A stretch of 64,000 nucleotides of DNA. Origin: Plumapathes pennacea (lineage: Eukaryota > Cnidaria > Anthozoa > Antipatharia > Myriopathidae). The position numbers were made by a program, and so were the translations under genes. The stretch lies in NCBI GenBank assembly GCA_964036295.1, contig OZ038463.1, positions 13,445,274 through 13,509,273 on the forward strand, read 5' to 3'. The notes below the pieces were generated by a model. That model was not told the origin of the DNA, ran no database searches, and saw only the letters and a list, made by a program, of their open reading frames with translations. Every line of letters begins with the position of its first letter. Positions within the stretch are counted from its first letter, which is position 1. Shown here one piece after another: positions 49,901 through 61,671 of this stretch.

Positions 49901-52900
49901 ATCGAGAACAAAGTAACTATACAGTTAAGGTGAAAACATGACTAACGCCTCGTCATAACTTCTGTTAGTCCTTAGTCGATCGTGCGTTTCAAAAGGTTTT
50001 CTGTATAGTTCGACAACCGAATCGTAAACACTGCCAAAATTGCACGTAATGTTGCTGAAGTTGAACCAAGTTCGACTTCAGCAAAAATTGCGCGCAACAT
50101 TTGCACCGTGTGTCCACCATTGCGTGCAACTGAGAACAATGTTCCACTATGTGTCCGTTCCATGTATACCGCGATTAAAGCCCAACCTACACTTAAATGC
50201 GATTATATCACATATTTTCAACTGACTAGTTTTAACAAAGACCTCCACGGTAGATAGTTTTATGTGTTAGGTGTTTTGAAAACAGTGCTTGTTTGGACGT
50301 CGCTGGAGAACAACGGACAGTGCTATTTGGCTTTGATTTAAAAAGTGAAGAACAAATACATTCACTAAAAAGCAAACCCTCATTGTAAGAATGGTTATTT
50401 CATGCTCCAAGATAAACAATCCCAAAAACAGTACATTCCGTTATTTACAAAAAAAAAAAGATCAAAGCTGCCCGTTATAATCCTGGTGGTTAATAGGAGA
50501 TTACCGTACCACGTTGTGTGTACAATAGGAAGTAAAATACTAAAACTCGCAGCTTGAACATTCGCATACCCAGTTGGAATAAATGCGGTCAGAAATCGTT
50601 TCACGCATGAATATTTTGCAAAAACAAAAACAACCCAGGCTTCCGGAACAAACGGAGTCTAATTAACAGCAGTCTGGAAAAGACACCGCGTAAATACGTG
50701 CGATCACCTTATTTTCGAGTCAGCGGTCATCGCACAGGATTGTCGAAACTACAGCAAATACAAGTGCAGTCAGTTTCGTAGTTCATGTAATGCTTGTAAA
50801 ACCTCAAGAAGCTCAAAGTTAGTACTTAATACTCGAGTTATTACAAGTTCAATACATTTCCTTTTACATAAGTTGTGCACAAGAAAACTGGGCTTGCACA
50901 GCATACGATACGAAATCAGAGAAATGGCGACGAACGCTGATCAGCGGAAGTGACGTCATTTAAGAGCGCATCTTGGTGGGTGCTTCAGGATGCCATCCGG
51001 GAAAGAGAAGAGGGTTACAAAACAAGAAACTGAAACACACCTGTGGGTGCCTCCAAGCATGAACAACTTGTCAGTAGGTGGCTCATAAAGACAGTCCACA
51101 AGGTATTCCGTTTGCTCTCCACCCTGTGGAGATAATGCGCAAAGGCACTTTTCTTTAAAAAAAAATGTAACAATTACTTGACATGCTCAATTTGTGAGCC
51201 TTCAAATAGTGAATTCTAATTAATTTACTCACTTTGTTGTTGTCTCTAATATCCGCAAAATTTGCCGTGAGAGATGCCTGTAGCAGATGAGACATTTCCA
51301 GGTAAAGTAAATGAGCGCGGAGAGTTAATAATAACGTAAGTATGTACCAAACTGAACCGTGGAGGTAAGGTTTGTACAGCACTTTCCCCACACATGGGCG
51401 CACTCACAGCGGCACTAATACAGTCAACTCCCTCTTAATGGACGCCCTCAGGACCAGCTCCAGTGTCCGTCTTAAAAAGAGTTCAGTAGGAAATTACTAA
51501 AGAAACCACATGGATCGCTCGTACCAGGTGTCCGTCTTAGATGGGTGTCCGCAGTAAAAGGGAGTTGTCTGTAATCAGCTTTAGGTATCCTGCAGTTGTA
51601 GCGTCCCGAATTGGCGTCAACAATTTTAACATTTTAAACAAATGTAACGAAGGCAGCTACCATAAAAGCGTACAGCAAGATAACGAGAGTTACAGAGCAT
51701 ATACTCAATTATTGCCGTCTTCTACCTCGGGTATGTTCCAGAGCTGAAGAGTTTCGATGTGCGTGATGCAGTACAAATTATCGTACTGTGGCCCAAAATA
51801 TCCCACCTGGCTCTGCAACACCAACAAAGTTCAATCACTGAAAATTTCAACGACTGAATGCCCGACTGTTGTATTAAAATGAAACGGTTCTGTACTTGTT
51901 GGGTATTACAGTAGTAGTCACACTCAAATATTGTCTTGCCGCATATGCTACTAAAAATTAAACAGGGCTTCACTTTTTACAGCTGTCACACTTCATCTGT
52001 GCAATTCATCGCAAATTCATTTATTTGATTGTATTAGTTTCCCCAGTGCTTTTTTAATAGTCAACTCTCAGGATGCAGCTTTTTGTTTGCTACAACATTG
52101 TCAGAAGCAATTTCATGCAGGTAATCCTGGATTAAGTCGCTTAATCTGCAAGTTTTGCACACGTACCACAGATGTTTCACAATTCAGGACAGAATCAAGT
52201 GCATCCTCTTCGTTATTCTTTGACGTGTCAAACAGACAGATTAACCCATCCTGCAAGAAGGAACCAACATTTGTGAGAATGTTACACCAGGAGAGGGTAC
52301 TCCCATTGATGGGCTATGAAAGGGTCCACGCTCTGCATGAAAGGGGCCCCTTTTGATGCCTCAGGTATCAGAGCAGGAGTGCAGAGACGTCACTTTACTC
52401 TCCCGCATACGAGCATAATTTCGTATTTCTCCCGCACACTCATCTCCAGCTTTAGAGCCCCAATTCGAACTTTTTTCTTCAAGGCGGTGTAATATTTAGA
52501 GTCAGTTCCAAACTACCTCCGTTCCCAGGCTCTCTTCCCAACTGACCGAGTGGGGCCCAGACCCTCAGCCGCATGGAATTTTTGAGTTGACAATTTTGGG
52601 AGTGTAATTTTAAAAATCTGCCCAGGGGGAGACCATGTAGCTCAAATAAATCACTGAAGTTGTGGTGTGTTCTTTTACAATATATAATAATTATATATAT
52701 ATAATAATTATTATTTTATTGTTCCTTTCAAAGGTTTCTGGAAAGAGCCTCATTGCACAAAGTTTTTTGAGTATCCCCCTCCCCAGTGACTAAAAATGTC
52801 CCATTCGAAAATACTTGTGGACCACCTTCCCTTCCTTCTGATAAACCCAGCTACTCTTACATCGTGACTCCACTTACAGTTGAACAAGATGCTAACTGAT

Positions 52901-55630
52901 GAGTCCGTGTTGGATGGAACTTCACCTAGAAAATGAAAACCCTTTGAATGCTATTTTCATAGCTGAAAGATGTCATAACGTCTCAGCACTAGGCAGAAAT
53001 GTACTTTTAAATATCATGCATTCAAATGAAGACTGTTACATGGGGCATAATTGCCAAAAAAGAAAACTAAAATAGAACCTCAGAACTCAAACATAAAGTG
53101 GGCATGGCTATATCATTCAAGCTTTATTGTTTTTTATATTTACAGTACTTGTATACCTGTGTGAGGTCATCATCATGAGAATCCTCAAACACTGTTTGTG
53201 GTTGGCTGTTACTCAATTTCCTTGTATCCCTGAAAGATGCAGTCGTGTAGAATATGCATTACTCTTGGCCATATTGCGTGGGGGGAGGGTTGTTAGTCAC
53301 ATGTACATGTAACAAATCCTGGAAGTGCAGGGGTGCATATTTCAAATTTAGGAGTGCGAGGGGGCAGTTATTTACTTTTTACCAAATCATAGCCAAATGG
53401 TCATTTTTTTTTGTAATGCAAAACATTTGCTCATAAACAATGACATAACATATTTGCCATCTGCATAGTCCTAATAGGCACACACTTCATAGAATTTCAT
53501 TTTGTTAGTTTGCCAAATATCTTCCCAAAATGTTTTGTGCAAAAACAACAAAATAGAGGGAAAGGGGCACTTATTCCAAATTTTGGCTGACAGGAGGGGC
53601 GCTTATTCGAGGATTCATGGTATGTATATTAGATTATTAATAGTTTACCATAAATATAGAAATACATCATCCCCTGTCTTCTCAGTACCAGATGCAATAA
53701 TTTCGTCAGAACAGTTGAGTCCACAGCATGTAAAACGGGACTCCTTTGGACCTATAAAAGGTTCAAAACTGTAATGTAATAGATGTATAAAACAAATAGT
53801 TGTATTACTAGGTTTAACTATGACTTAATAATTAATAAGAAATTAATAATTATATTGTTGTCACATACAACACTGTAAAAAAATTAAGCACACTGTATAA
53901 AATATTATATATTTTTAAAATGTATATAAGTATACATGTTTATTTAAACATATTTGAGTGTTCACCCCAAGAACTCAAGGCTCATTAAGGGGGCTTACTT
54001 TAAAATATTGTAAGGCTGTACCAATTTGGTTTGGGCAAATAAGATTGATTGATTGATTTAAACATACTCTGTACTTTGTGCACAGGACTGGAGTATCCTT
54101 TTCTTGTATCCCAGCAACTGAAACAAATGCCAGAGTGATAGTGCATTTAATAATTAAATGCTCCATTTTTACCAAAATTTAGCATACGGTAATGCCAGAA
54201 AATATTAAGAGGATTTCGTGCTTGAGTAAACAGTATATATACATACCTTAGTGTACCACCAAGTGATGATATCCACAATAAGCTTGGAGAGTTATGAGCA
54301 AACTCCACTCCTGTGACAGGATGAGTGTGTTCTGGGAATTGTAGAAAAACCCACATAATGCTGTACAATATTCCTGATCATTCATCTGTTTCGTGTAACA
54401 ACAAATTGATGTAAAAATAAAATATTTTAATTTTTTTTCTATGATTGTTCAGAACAGTTCCTATACATTTTGTTATGTGTCACATTTCCTGCTATATACA
54501 AATCTTCAAGCTAAAACTAACCTTTGATTTTCCCCAAGGATGTAGAGGTATCCAACTGGAACAAACTGACTGCACCATCTGAGTCTAAATAGATAAGTCC
54601 AGTTAGTAATAATAATATTGTAGGTTGGTTGTGATTGTCCAGGTTAGAGTTTTCTTTTTTCATCTTTAAGAAAGTGGGTCTCCTAGCTAGTGATCGAGGC
54701 AGAGGAAACTTTTTTGAGCCCTGACCTGTGCTGCACCCACAAATAAAATAAATAGAGAATGAAAATACATACCCCCAGCAGCTATTAGCTTGAATTCTGG
54801 ACTGCAAGTACACAAGTTGGTACAAATTCAGTATGTTCTCGTATGTTTTCCATGGCACCTTTGAGTTTCAACAAATTTGTATGTAGTATTGACAGTATTA
54901 AATTAAGAAATATATAATGCGTCACTGTGTAATATAGCCTCATCTAAACACGCAGGAAGTTGGGAGAACACGAGAGTAGCATAAGGAAACCACGAGGCCC
55001 CCAAGTGGTTTCCGGTGCTACTCGAGTATTCTCCCAACTTCCCAAGTGTTTAGATGAGGCTATATTACACAGGAACACGTTATATTATTTCTTCTATAAA
55101 ATAATTAGTTAAGTAGAATACATCAAGTATCGTGTCAGCGTGTAATATACTCTCATCTTACACGGTTATTTAGCCAATCAGGGCACGCATAGTATAAATC
55201 ATAGTTATTTTATAATTCTTACTCTCGAACCTGAATATTGTTTCAGGAAAACACCATAATATAACTAATAGATAACGTTGACAGATGTTACAACTCTTTT
55301 TAACAGTATAAACCTTTGGTTATAGTACCAGTGTTTATACTTCTTCGTGACAAAGGTCTTGAATAAAGACCATTTGGAAGTACACTGGGATCCGATCATC
55401 TACCCATGCCAGTAACCATAGCTGGCAAACGTGCATTGGACAAATACATATCTCACTCGGTAAAAAAAATATGACTGGAATAGTACACGATAGTCACTTT
55501 TTATCCACACTAACCTTGAAGAAAGATGTGTTATGTAGAGTGTTTCATCGCTCGAACTGCTTGGTAAGGGAAGGCTCGAGAAACGATGCAAAATTTGAAA
55601 ACCTCGGACATTCCTCACATCGCCCGCCAT
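46902..55630 (-). CDS. WDR89: WDR89 WD40-repeat protein, complete (370 aa, 14 exons)
   Basis: Exons: 55515-55630, 54773-54801, 54522-54584, 54247-54331, 54068-54117, 53649-53751, 53157-53229, 52878-52925, 52167-52250, 51726-51812, 51041-51123, 49214-49319, 47389-47484, 46902-46991. Every junction keeps phase and the total is 371 codons with TGA. The start is MAGDVRNVRGF. WD-repeat signatures occur in order: DSDGAVSLF, GTLSCWDTRK, GTEKTGDD then LWDTRKL, STDGLICLFD, THIETLQLWNIP, GGTHSGSLRLYDVD, GGHVATVRCVQWNW, GGEDSLVCCWE. The block CLYEPPTDKLFMLGGT and the basic tail (LRVRGSKPYENRSKGRKNAKK) match the WDR89 pattern as I recall it, and the length is close to human (387). A beta-propeller scaffold is expected; its function is poorly known. 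In mammals the WDR89 coding sequence is, to my knowledge, in one exon, so 13 introns here look ancestral. Confidence 0.9.
51419..51573. mobile_element. Pogo-like MITE
   Basis: TA-flanked ends cagtcaactccctctt and aagggagttgtctg, with gtgtccgtctta repeated inside. 155 bp, within a WDR89 intron. A further end of the same type (tacagtcaactct) begins at about 61945. Confidence 0.7.
54926..55072. mobile_element. Palindromic MITE-like element in the first WDR89 intron
   Basis: gtgtaatatagcctcatcta and tagatgaggctatattacac form the ends; gaagttgggagaa and ttctcccaacttc are mirrored inside. About 147 bp. Confidence 0.85.
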
Positions 55631-57707
55631 ATCTTTTTCTGCCGAGGTGGCTTGGGCTCACCAGTTACCAGTTCCCGGCCGAGTCCTCACGCAGTTAGCT
55701 CGTAAAACGAAAATACGCTTCTGTAGCAGCGCTTTCATGGAACCACCTGGCCGGCTGTCGGGCCATGTAGAGCAAACGGTCAATTCACAAATGGTTTAGT
55801 TTTACACCCGTACCTACAAACATTTAGGTCCATTCTCAACCTTGCCCCAAAACATAATTTCCAAGTCTAGCCACCATCTTTGGCGGTGCCTAAAAGTTTA
55901 CAATATATCTCCCAGCCAGCATGCCCGTGTGTCAGAAAGTATTCCCCACTGGGATTTACTGACTGAAGGCGTTTACTCTTTCCCATGTGACTCTTTGTAA
56001 AACAGGTCGTCCGGAGCCGCAAAGAAAAAAGTCTATTCGTGACTTCACTACTCAGTCTATATCATGCACAACTTAAATTCGACACCTAAATATTTATCAG
56101 GGGCCATAATACTCCAGCCTGGGCTACATTCAAACTAAGTACGTGCGTAAAGAAAACTACGCCTTTCTTCTTTTGGCTGAGTTTCAAGTTGAATATATTA
56201 GTGAAATGTGATACACGTGTTGACATGTACTTGCGGTTTTGGTCAATTGTATTCACTTTCGGATTCTTCTTCTTCCAGTTGTGTACAGTATTTTTTATTG
56301 CTGGCAAAAATTAAGCGAAGCAAAGCAAATATAATCAAATGATAGAAATATTTCGACAAGCTGAAGCCGCTCCGGGCCATCACGGATCTTTCATCTTTGA
56401 CCGCGCTTGTCAAACAACCGAGAATTTACCAAAACCTCTGTGATAATCGTTCTGAAATACAACAGATTGACTGGCAAGTCATGAGTACAATGATAACAAT
56501 CAAAACAACTCCAGAAAACGTCTTCCTATCTACTAAAATTTCTTCATGTGTATTCGCTGATGCCCATATTTGGAAGTCAATTGTTGACACAGCATGACTG
56601 ACTGACTGACGCAATCTTGACTGCAATAAGGTCGTGCTTCCCACTTAAGTGGGATGCCGACCTTAAAAGAGTGGAATACAGGTCTGAGAGTGAGAATCTT
56701 GGGATGCAGGTCTGAAATATTTTCAGGAGTAACAAGCGGAAAATCCACCTGTTCTCGCAGGCGAAAGTTGAGTGGGTTATACGTGATCTCGAGTTCCCTG
56801 TCTCTTCGTTCGTTTGTTTCCGTTTTCTTAAAATTCTTCTTAAAGTCCGTGTGTTGCGCGAAACTTGCGTTACTACAGTCAATCGATCTGATACAACCAT
56901 CGCCTTAACTCACTCGAGACGTGAGCCGGGTGGACAATTGTGGTTTGTGTTAAGTGCCCATAAAATCTGCCTGCGCACGTCAGATTATGCTTCATTATGC
57001 ATCGATCAATTTTCCAACAGTGTACCCCAGCTCACCCCGACCCGGGAACATTCCAGCGTGGCTACAAATTCCCTAACCCCGGGCAAGGAAAACTGGCGGT
57101 TTCGTTTTAGTAATTTTTTTTTTTTTTTCGATTCCCCGCCCTTGGGCAGCCAGGACTGACAAAATCATCGGTTGAAATAGTTACAAAAATTGATCGATGC
57201 ATGACCGCAAACTATTAAAGCACACCCGTTTTTATTTGTTTGTTTGTTTGTTTGTTGTTACCTGAGAATGAGACGGGAACGGGAACGAAGGTTACAACAT
57301 CCTCAGTGACAGGTTTATCTCAATCAGGTCAGATCCATGCAGACTGTCACGTCTTTACTAAGCCAATCGTATCTTTTTTATTTACACCGTTTATGTCTGA
57401 GTCACGAGGCAATCTCATGCAGGAAACGGAATTTGACCCGTGGCAGACGTCACAAACGATATCGCTTCTGACCACCCTATTTCCACGCTATTACGCTAAT
57501 TTCCCTTTGTAATAAACGGAAACTACTTTACGGGTTCTTTGCGTCAGTAAATTTTTTTTCCCTCTGTAGCCCTTGAGAGGCAATACTCACACGTTCTGGG
57601 TGACACGTTTGTGAATAGAGTTTGTTGAATGAGAGCCAACAGTTTTTTTCCGTCAGTATAGACATACGGGCATTTATCTCGAGGAGGAATAAATAAAATA
57701 ATAAAAT
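55631..57707. other. Spacer between WDR89 and the ankyrin gene
   Basis: WDR89 upstream region and 3' flank of the ankyrin gene. A repeat block at about 57010-57200 (ttccctaaccccgggcaagg, ccttgggcagccaggactga) is related to the element at 29.3-29.5 kb. No gene seen. Confidence 0.45.
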
Positions 57708-58493
57708 TTAGACGCGGCCGTAATCCGCAATTCGCAATTTGCACTGAGTTAATTCTGAGGTAAACTGAAAGTCTCTGGTTTGCCTGTAATAACTATCTTT
57801 CTGTGCATACGCTGAAGTTAATATTTTGATCATTTCTTTGTCTCTTTGTCCCACTGCAATATGAACTGGCGTGACTCCTTCGTTGTTTCGCGCCCTAACA
57901 TCGGCGCCGTGTTTTACAAGGTACGCCGCGCACAGCCTGCTCCCGCCACAGACTGCGGCGTGAAGCGGGTTCCAGCCGTCCCGATCTCTCAGATCCAAAT
58001 CAGCACCAAATTGAACCAAAATATCCACGCAGCGAAGTTTGCCGTCGAACGCAGCATCATGGAGCGCTGAGGCTCCACCAGAGTTCAGCTGATTCACATT
58101 AGCAGCACCAGAGAGAATTATATTCTTCAATCCGGCGGGGTCGTCGGCCGCAACTGCTGAGCAAACTGCGTAAGACGGGTGCAATAAACCAACATTGGCT
58201 TCTCGTCTCTTAAAAGTTTCCCATGTTGCTGTAGCTTTAGTTTCGGGCATTGCGTCTTCGTCCATAGCCTTATCAATGATGATTTTAGGAATGATCAAGT
58301 TCGCAGTTTTGCTTGCTTGTAAAACAGACTGCCGAGGAAACCAGAGATTTCTGTAAACTTGTGGGTCAAGGCCTTTTGAAAGCCTAGTTAATTTCTTCTT
58401 TGGTCGATTCACACTGTTTTTCCGTGATGTGGCGGGGGTTCCAAGTCCTGCAACTCCGAAGCCGCCAGACTTCGGTGTTAACACAGGCATCAT
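57708..58493 (-). CDS. Ankyrin-repeat protein, PP1 regulatory subunit-like, intronless (261 aa)
   Basis: Single open frame. The first ATG codons in frame are at 58493 and 58490; the frame extends further upstream without an ATG. Residues 1-90 are basic and low in structure (PKKKLTRLSKG). About four ankyrin repeats follow (approximately 108-235), with the hallmark lines GASALHDAAFDGKLRCVDIL, DGWNPLHAAVCGG and EGVTPVHIAVGQRDKEMIKIL. Just before the repeats is NLWFPRQSVLQ, which resembles the segment carrying the PP1-docking motif in PPP1R12/PPP1R16/PPP1R27 proteins. The ankyrin part is most like PPP1R27 by eye. The role is therefore perhaps targeting protein phosphatase 1; this is inference. 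A missing 5' exon upstream cannot be excluded. Confidence 0.75.
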   Translation of the reverse strand: MMPVLTPKSGGFGVAGLGTPATSRKNSVNRPKKKLTRLSKGLDPQVYRNLWFPRQSVLQASKTANLIIPKIIIDKAMDEDAMPETKATATWETFKRREANVGLLHPSYAVCSAVAADDPAGLKNIILSGAANVNQLNSGGASALHDAAFDGKLRCVDILVQFGADLDLRDRDGWNPLHAAVCGGSRLCAAYLVKHGADVRARNNEGVTPVHIAVGQRDKEMIKILTSAYAQKDSYYRQTRDFQFTSELTQCKLRIADYGRV

Positions 58494-59215
58494 TATTTCG
58501 TTCACCAACAGGGAAGTTGTTCCTTCTCTGCGATAAGCAAGCACTCTGTTATTGTTTTCTCTGCCGAAAAATCTTGAATTTTACGACACAGTTTTCCTCG
58601 TCTCAGTTGCGCATCAAATGTGGTCGGAGCTGAACGGTTTTCAGAATATATGTCATTCACTGAATAAAATTCTAATTTACACGGGTAGCAACAGCTCATT
58701 CATCCAGAGAGAGAACTGACGTATGGATTATCAAGGAAGACAAACAAGAAAGGGAATAATCACCAGTCGAAAAGCGTTGGAATACAAACGTCCAGGATCT
58801 TTGTTCACGCCGCTTGAGTCACCAAATTAAAGTTTTTTTTTTCTTCGAGCGTGTTTTGGTGAAAGGGCGGAAATGAGGTGAACCCACAGCCCACGGTAAG
58901 TTGCGAATGACGTCAATTCATTCTTGAGCGCATCCAAGATCTGTTTTCACAACTCACTATTCACTTCATTAATATGGTGACATTTGCGTATTAAGCAAAC
59001 TCAGAGTGACAATTGATCAGGTATTTATAGCGTGTCTCTCGCCTCAAAATCAACCAATAGAAAGAAATAAATAAAAAATAGGTGCAATGTGAGATTTCAG
59101 CAGTTTCGTGTTGACGCAATCAATTCGTTTTCGAACACCCTGACTGTGGTAATCGCATGATGAATTCAGGCCACATGACGTGGGTATCTGATTTGAATAC
59201 TACTTAAAAAGTATA

Positions 59216-59479
59216 TTAGGTAGTTACCATAGCTTTCCCACGGGTTCTTTTGCCGAGAAAAGGATTCCTGTTTTCATAATTATCTCTTATCATTGCCTGA
59301 TTATTAACGTTTTGCCTGATTCCTATCGTGCCGTTTGTATTGTTTGGCGAATAAAGCGGAAAAGGCCGGTCCTGCTTCGGAAAATCGTCATTTCTGACCA
59401 AAGCGACTATTAAATTTCCTGTGCAGATAAATTTGGCGAACATGGTATGACGGCTGCAAGTTTCTGTTTTAGTCGCCAT
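59216..59479 (-). CDS. Possible small single-exon ORF (87 aa), unrecognised
   Basis: Reads MATKTETCSRHTMFAKFICTG and on, with a short hydrophobic stretch (FICTGNLIVALV) and a C-terminal part that is Asn/Arg rich, ending NPFLGKRTRGKAMVTT. It is Met-initiated. An in-frame ATG lies six codons upstream and a donor-like GTAACT overlaps the last codons, so it could also be a first exon. Codon content is not strongly coding. I recognise no family. The single GKR after NPFL resembles an amidation and dibasic cleavage site of a neuropeptide precursor, but one site is weak support. Confidence 0.2.
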   Translation of the reverse strand: MATKTETCSRHTMFAKFICTGNLIVALVRNDDFPKQDRPFPLYSPNNTNGTIGIRQNVNNQAMIRDNYENRNPFLGKRTRGKAMVTT

Positions 59480-61414
59480 ACTTGGGGGTGATTGCATAAA
59501 TATGACTATTTTAGTTTGAAGTGAGGTTTATTTTAATACGCGCCAGTGACGCAATTGCCACCTTACCAACAAGGCTGAGTAAACTAAATATCTCAATTTA
59601 AAAATATCATACCAGTCTCTGTAGCACGGAATGCTTTTTAGTGTGAAATAGAACCGGACAGAGAGTTATGCAGGCGAGACGGCAGAGCGGATCCAGAGAC
59701 CACGGTAAAAAAAAAAAAAAAAAAATTGTCTAACTTTTCCAAGTTCTCATGATATCACACAATTGAAATGTCCCACTCGAACCTCGGTCACTCTTCTGTG
59801 GTGGACTGATACATGCGGAATGTGTTGGCTCCTTGGAAGTGCAAACAATTCTCTGTGGGCAGAGCCGAACATCTCGCGTCATTAATATGAGCATACATTG
59901 CCAGCTGGGACGGATGCCAGCTAGGGCTATAAATCCGCCTGTGTGTGCCACACATATTTACATTACAGATATACGCACGGTCAAAATAAGCTCAATACAC
60001 AAAAATCCGAAGACAGACATAATTCTATTAATATACATGCACTCCCTCAGTTACATACTTCCTCTTGGCAGTCGGCCATAACTAAAGTGACATTCAGCCT
60101 GAGGTGGTAACTGATAACATAACCCCTCTTTGTTTGGTATTGGAAAGTTTAATAATACTAAAAGCATCTATTTTGGGATGCTCCCAAATGCTAAGGCTTC
60201 TTTCCGACGCAAATCCGGTTAAAAAGCAACGCTAAATTATATTTCTCGAAGGTTTAAAATCTTCTATAATCTACCTTTATGAAGAGGCCTTTTTGTGTGT
60301 GTAGCTCGAAACAGCTGCTTATTGTGGTTGGCATTCTATATTCATACTCGTGGTTCTTGTTTTACTGTATGCCACGTCGCATCAAATTGCGATTTTCCTG
60401 CGACTTTACTGACGCATTCTGCCGCCGCGCTGTAGTCTTGGCTTTTCTGTACAAAGTTTGCTGTTCTCGCTGATTTTACCACCTTAATAGCGGCGCGTCA
60501 GCAGAAAAACATGACAAACACGAATTGACTTCCTTTTCGGCTGAAGACCGCGGCGCTTCTGGTGCGTCACTGCGTTGCCTGTGTTGCGCTCCATTTCCAA
60601 TTCACAAGGATAATTTAGTATCGTGCAAAAATCTAATCGACACATGGCATATCATTATCGAGTAATGAGTAAAAGCGACAGATCAGTCAGTCGATAGGTC
60701 GAATAGCAGATCCGCAAAGTCTCTTCGGATTGTTTTCTATTCTTGCAAGAAAATACGGCAACTGCTACGATATATTCATTTGTTTTATTCGCTTTATTCT
60801 CTAACACTGTGCATCAGGATTTCCCCATTCCTTCTTTCTACTGGGCTTCAGTCTACGACAGTCGAAGGGAAATTCGCAAAATGTATAGAATCGATGGTAA
60901 AATAGCAATTTCAGGCCATAACGAAGCAAGCCATCTTCTCAAAACGAGTCGAATGCCAAATATGATCGGCTTCACTTCCGGGGCCCTTCTAAGAAGCCGT
61001 CGTGTGAGATTATCCGTCTAGTGCGAACGGGTTCGGCGGAATAAACAGAAAGTAATAATTTTGTTAACGCTTTCGTGTACGCGTACAAGGACGTTCGTGC
61101 TAGGCGGATCCAGTGGACTGGTTGGAAGGACTGACCTTTTGATTACATTTCTCCTGTCACAGTCTCAACAAGAAAAATTAGGACTAAACGTCAGCCAATC
61201 GAAGGCGTCTTGCACACCGACTTACAGTGTAAGCTCTCGCCAGTCTGATGAATGTCTTTCATTCGTTCCCAGTCCACTACTGTAGGACGTTGTAACAGTC
61301 CGCTTCTTCTTTATGTGACAATTTTGTTGAGACATGAGGCGGCTCTGTAATGTTGCTACTCTCGTAGCTAATCTCTGCACTTCGTCCTGAGAGTAAAAAC
61401 TTCGCTGTTAACAC
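59480..61414. other. Spacer before the class C GPCR tail, no gene recognised
   Basis: Short open frames without family features and a poly-A run near 59706. The missing last exon(s) of the GPCR may lie here, but I could not identify them. Confidence 0.35.
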
Positions 61415-61512
61415 CTTACTCAGACGGAAAGCTGATTGAACTATCAATTCTCACTACATCACTTATACATAGTGTTGAGAGAATCTGCATTTTGAGCTTG
61501 AGAGTGAGGGGC
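61415..61512 (+). repeat. Dispersed ~200 bp repeat family, copy D (partial)
   Basis: agctgattgaactatcaatt, ctcactacatcacttataca and ttttgagcttgagagtgagg correspond to the right half of copy B. Confidence 0.55.
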
Positions 61513-61671
61513 AGTGCCATGAGATGCGCATGCGCGCACGGATCTTAAAAAATCATTCACCCAATGTTTCCAAGATGGCGTCTACAACGGCGGTGAACGG
61601 CCGAGCAGCAGATCCACATCATGCGCATACCTTTAAAGAGGGGATTGAATAAAAAAAGACGTCTGGCGTAC

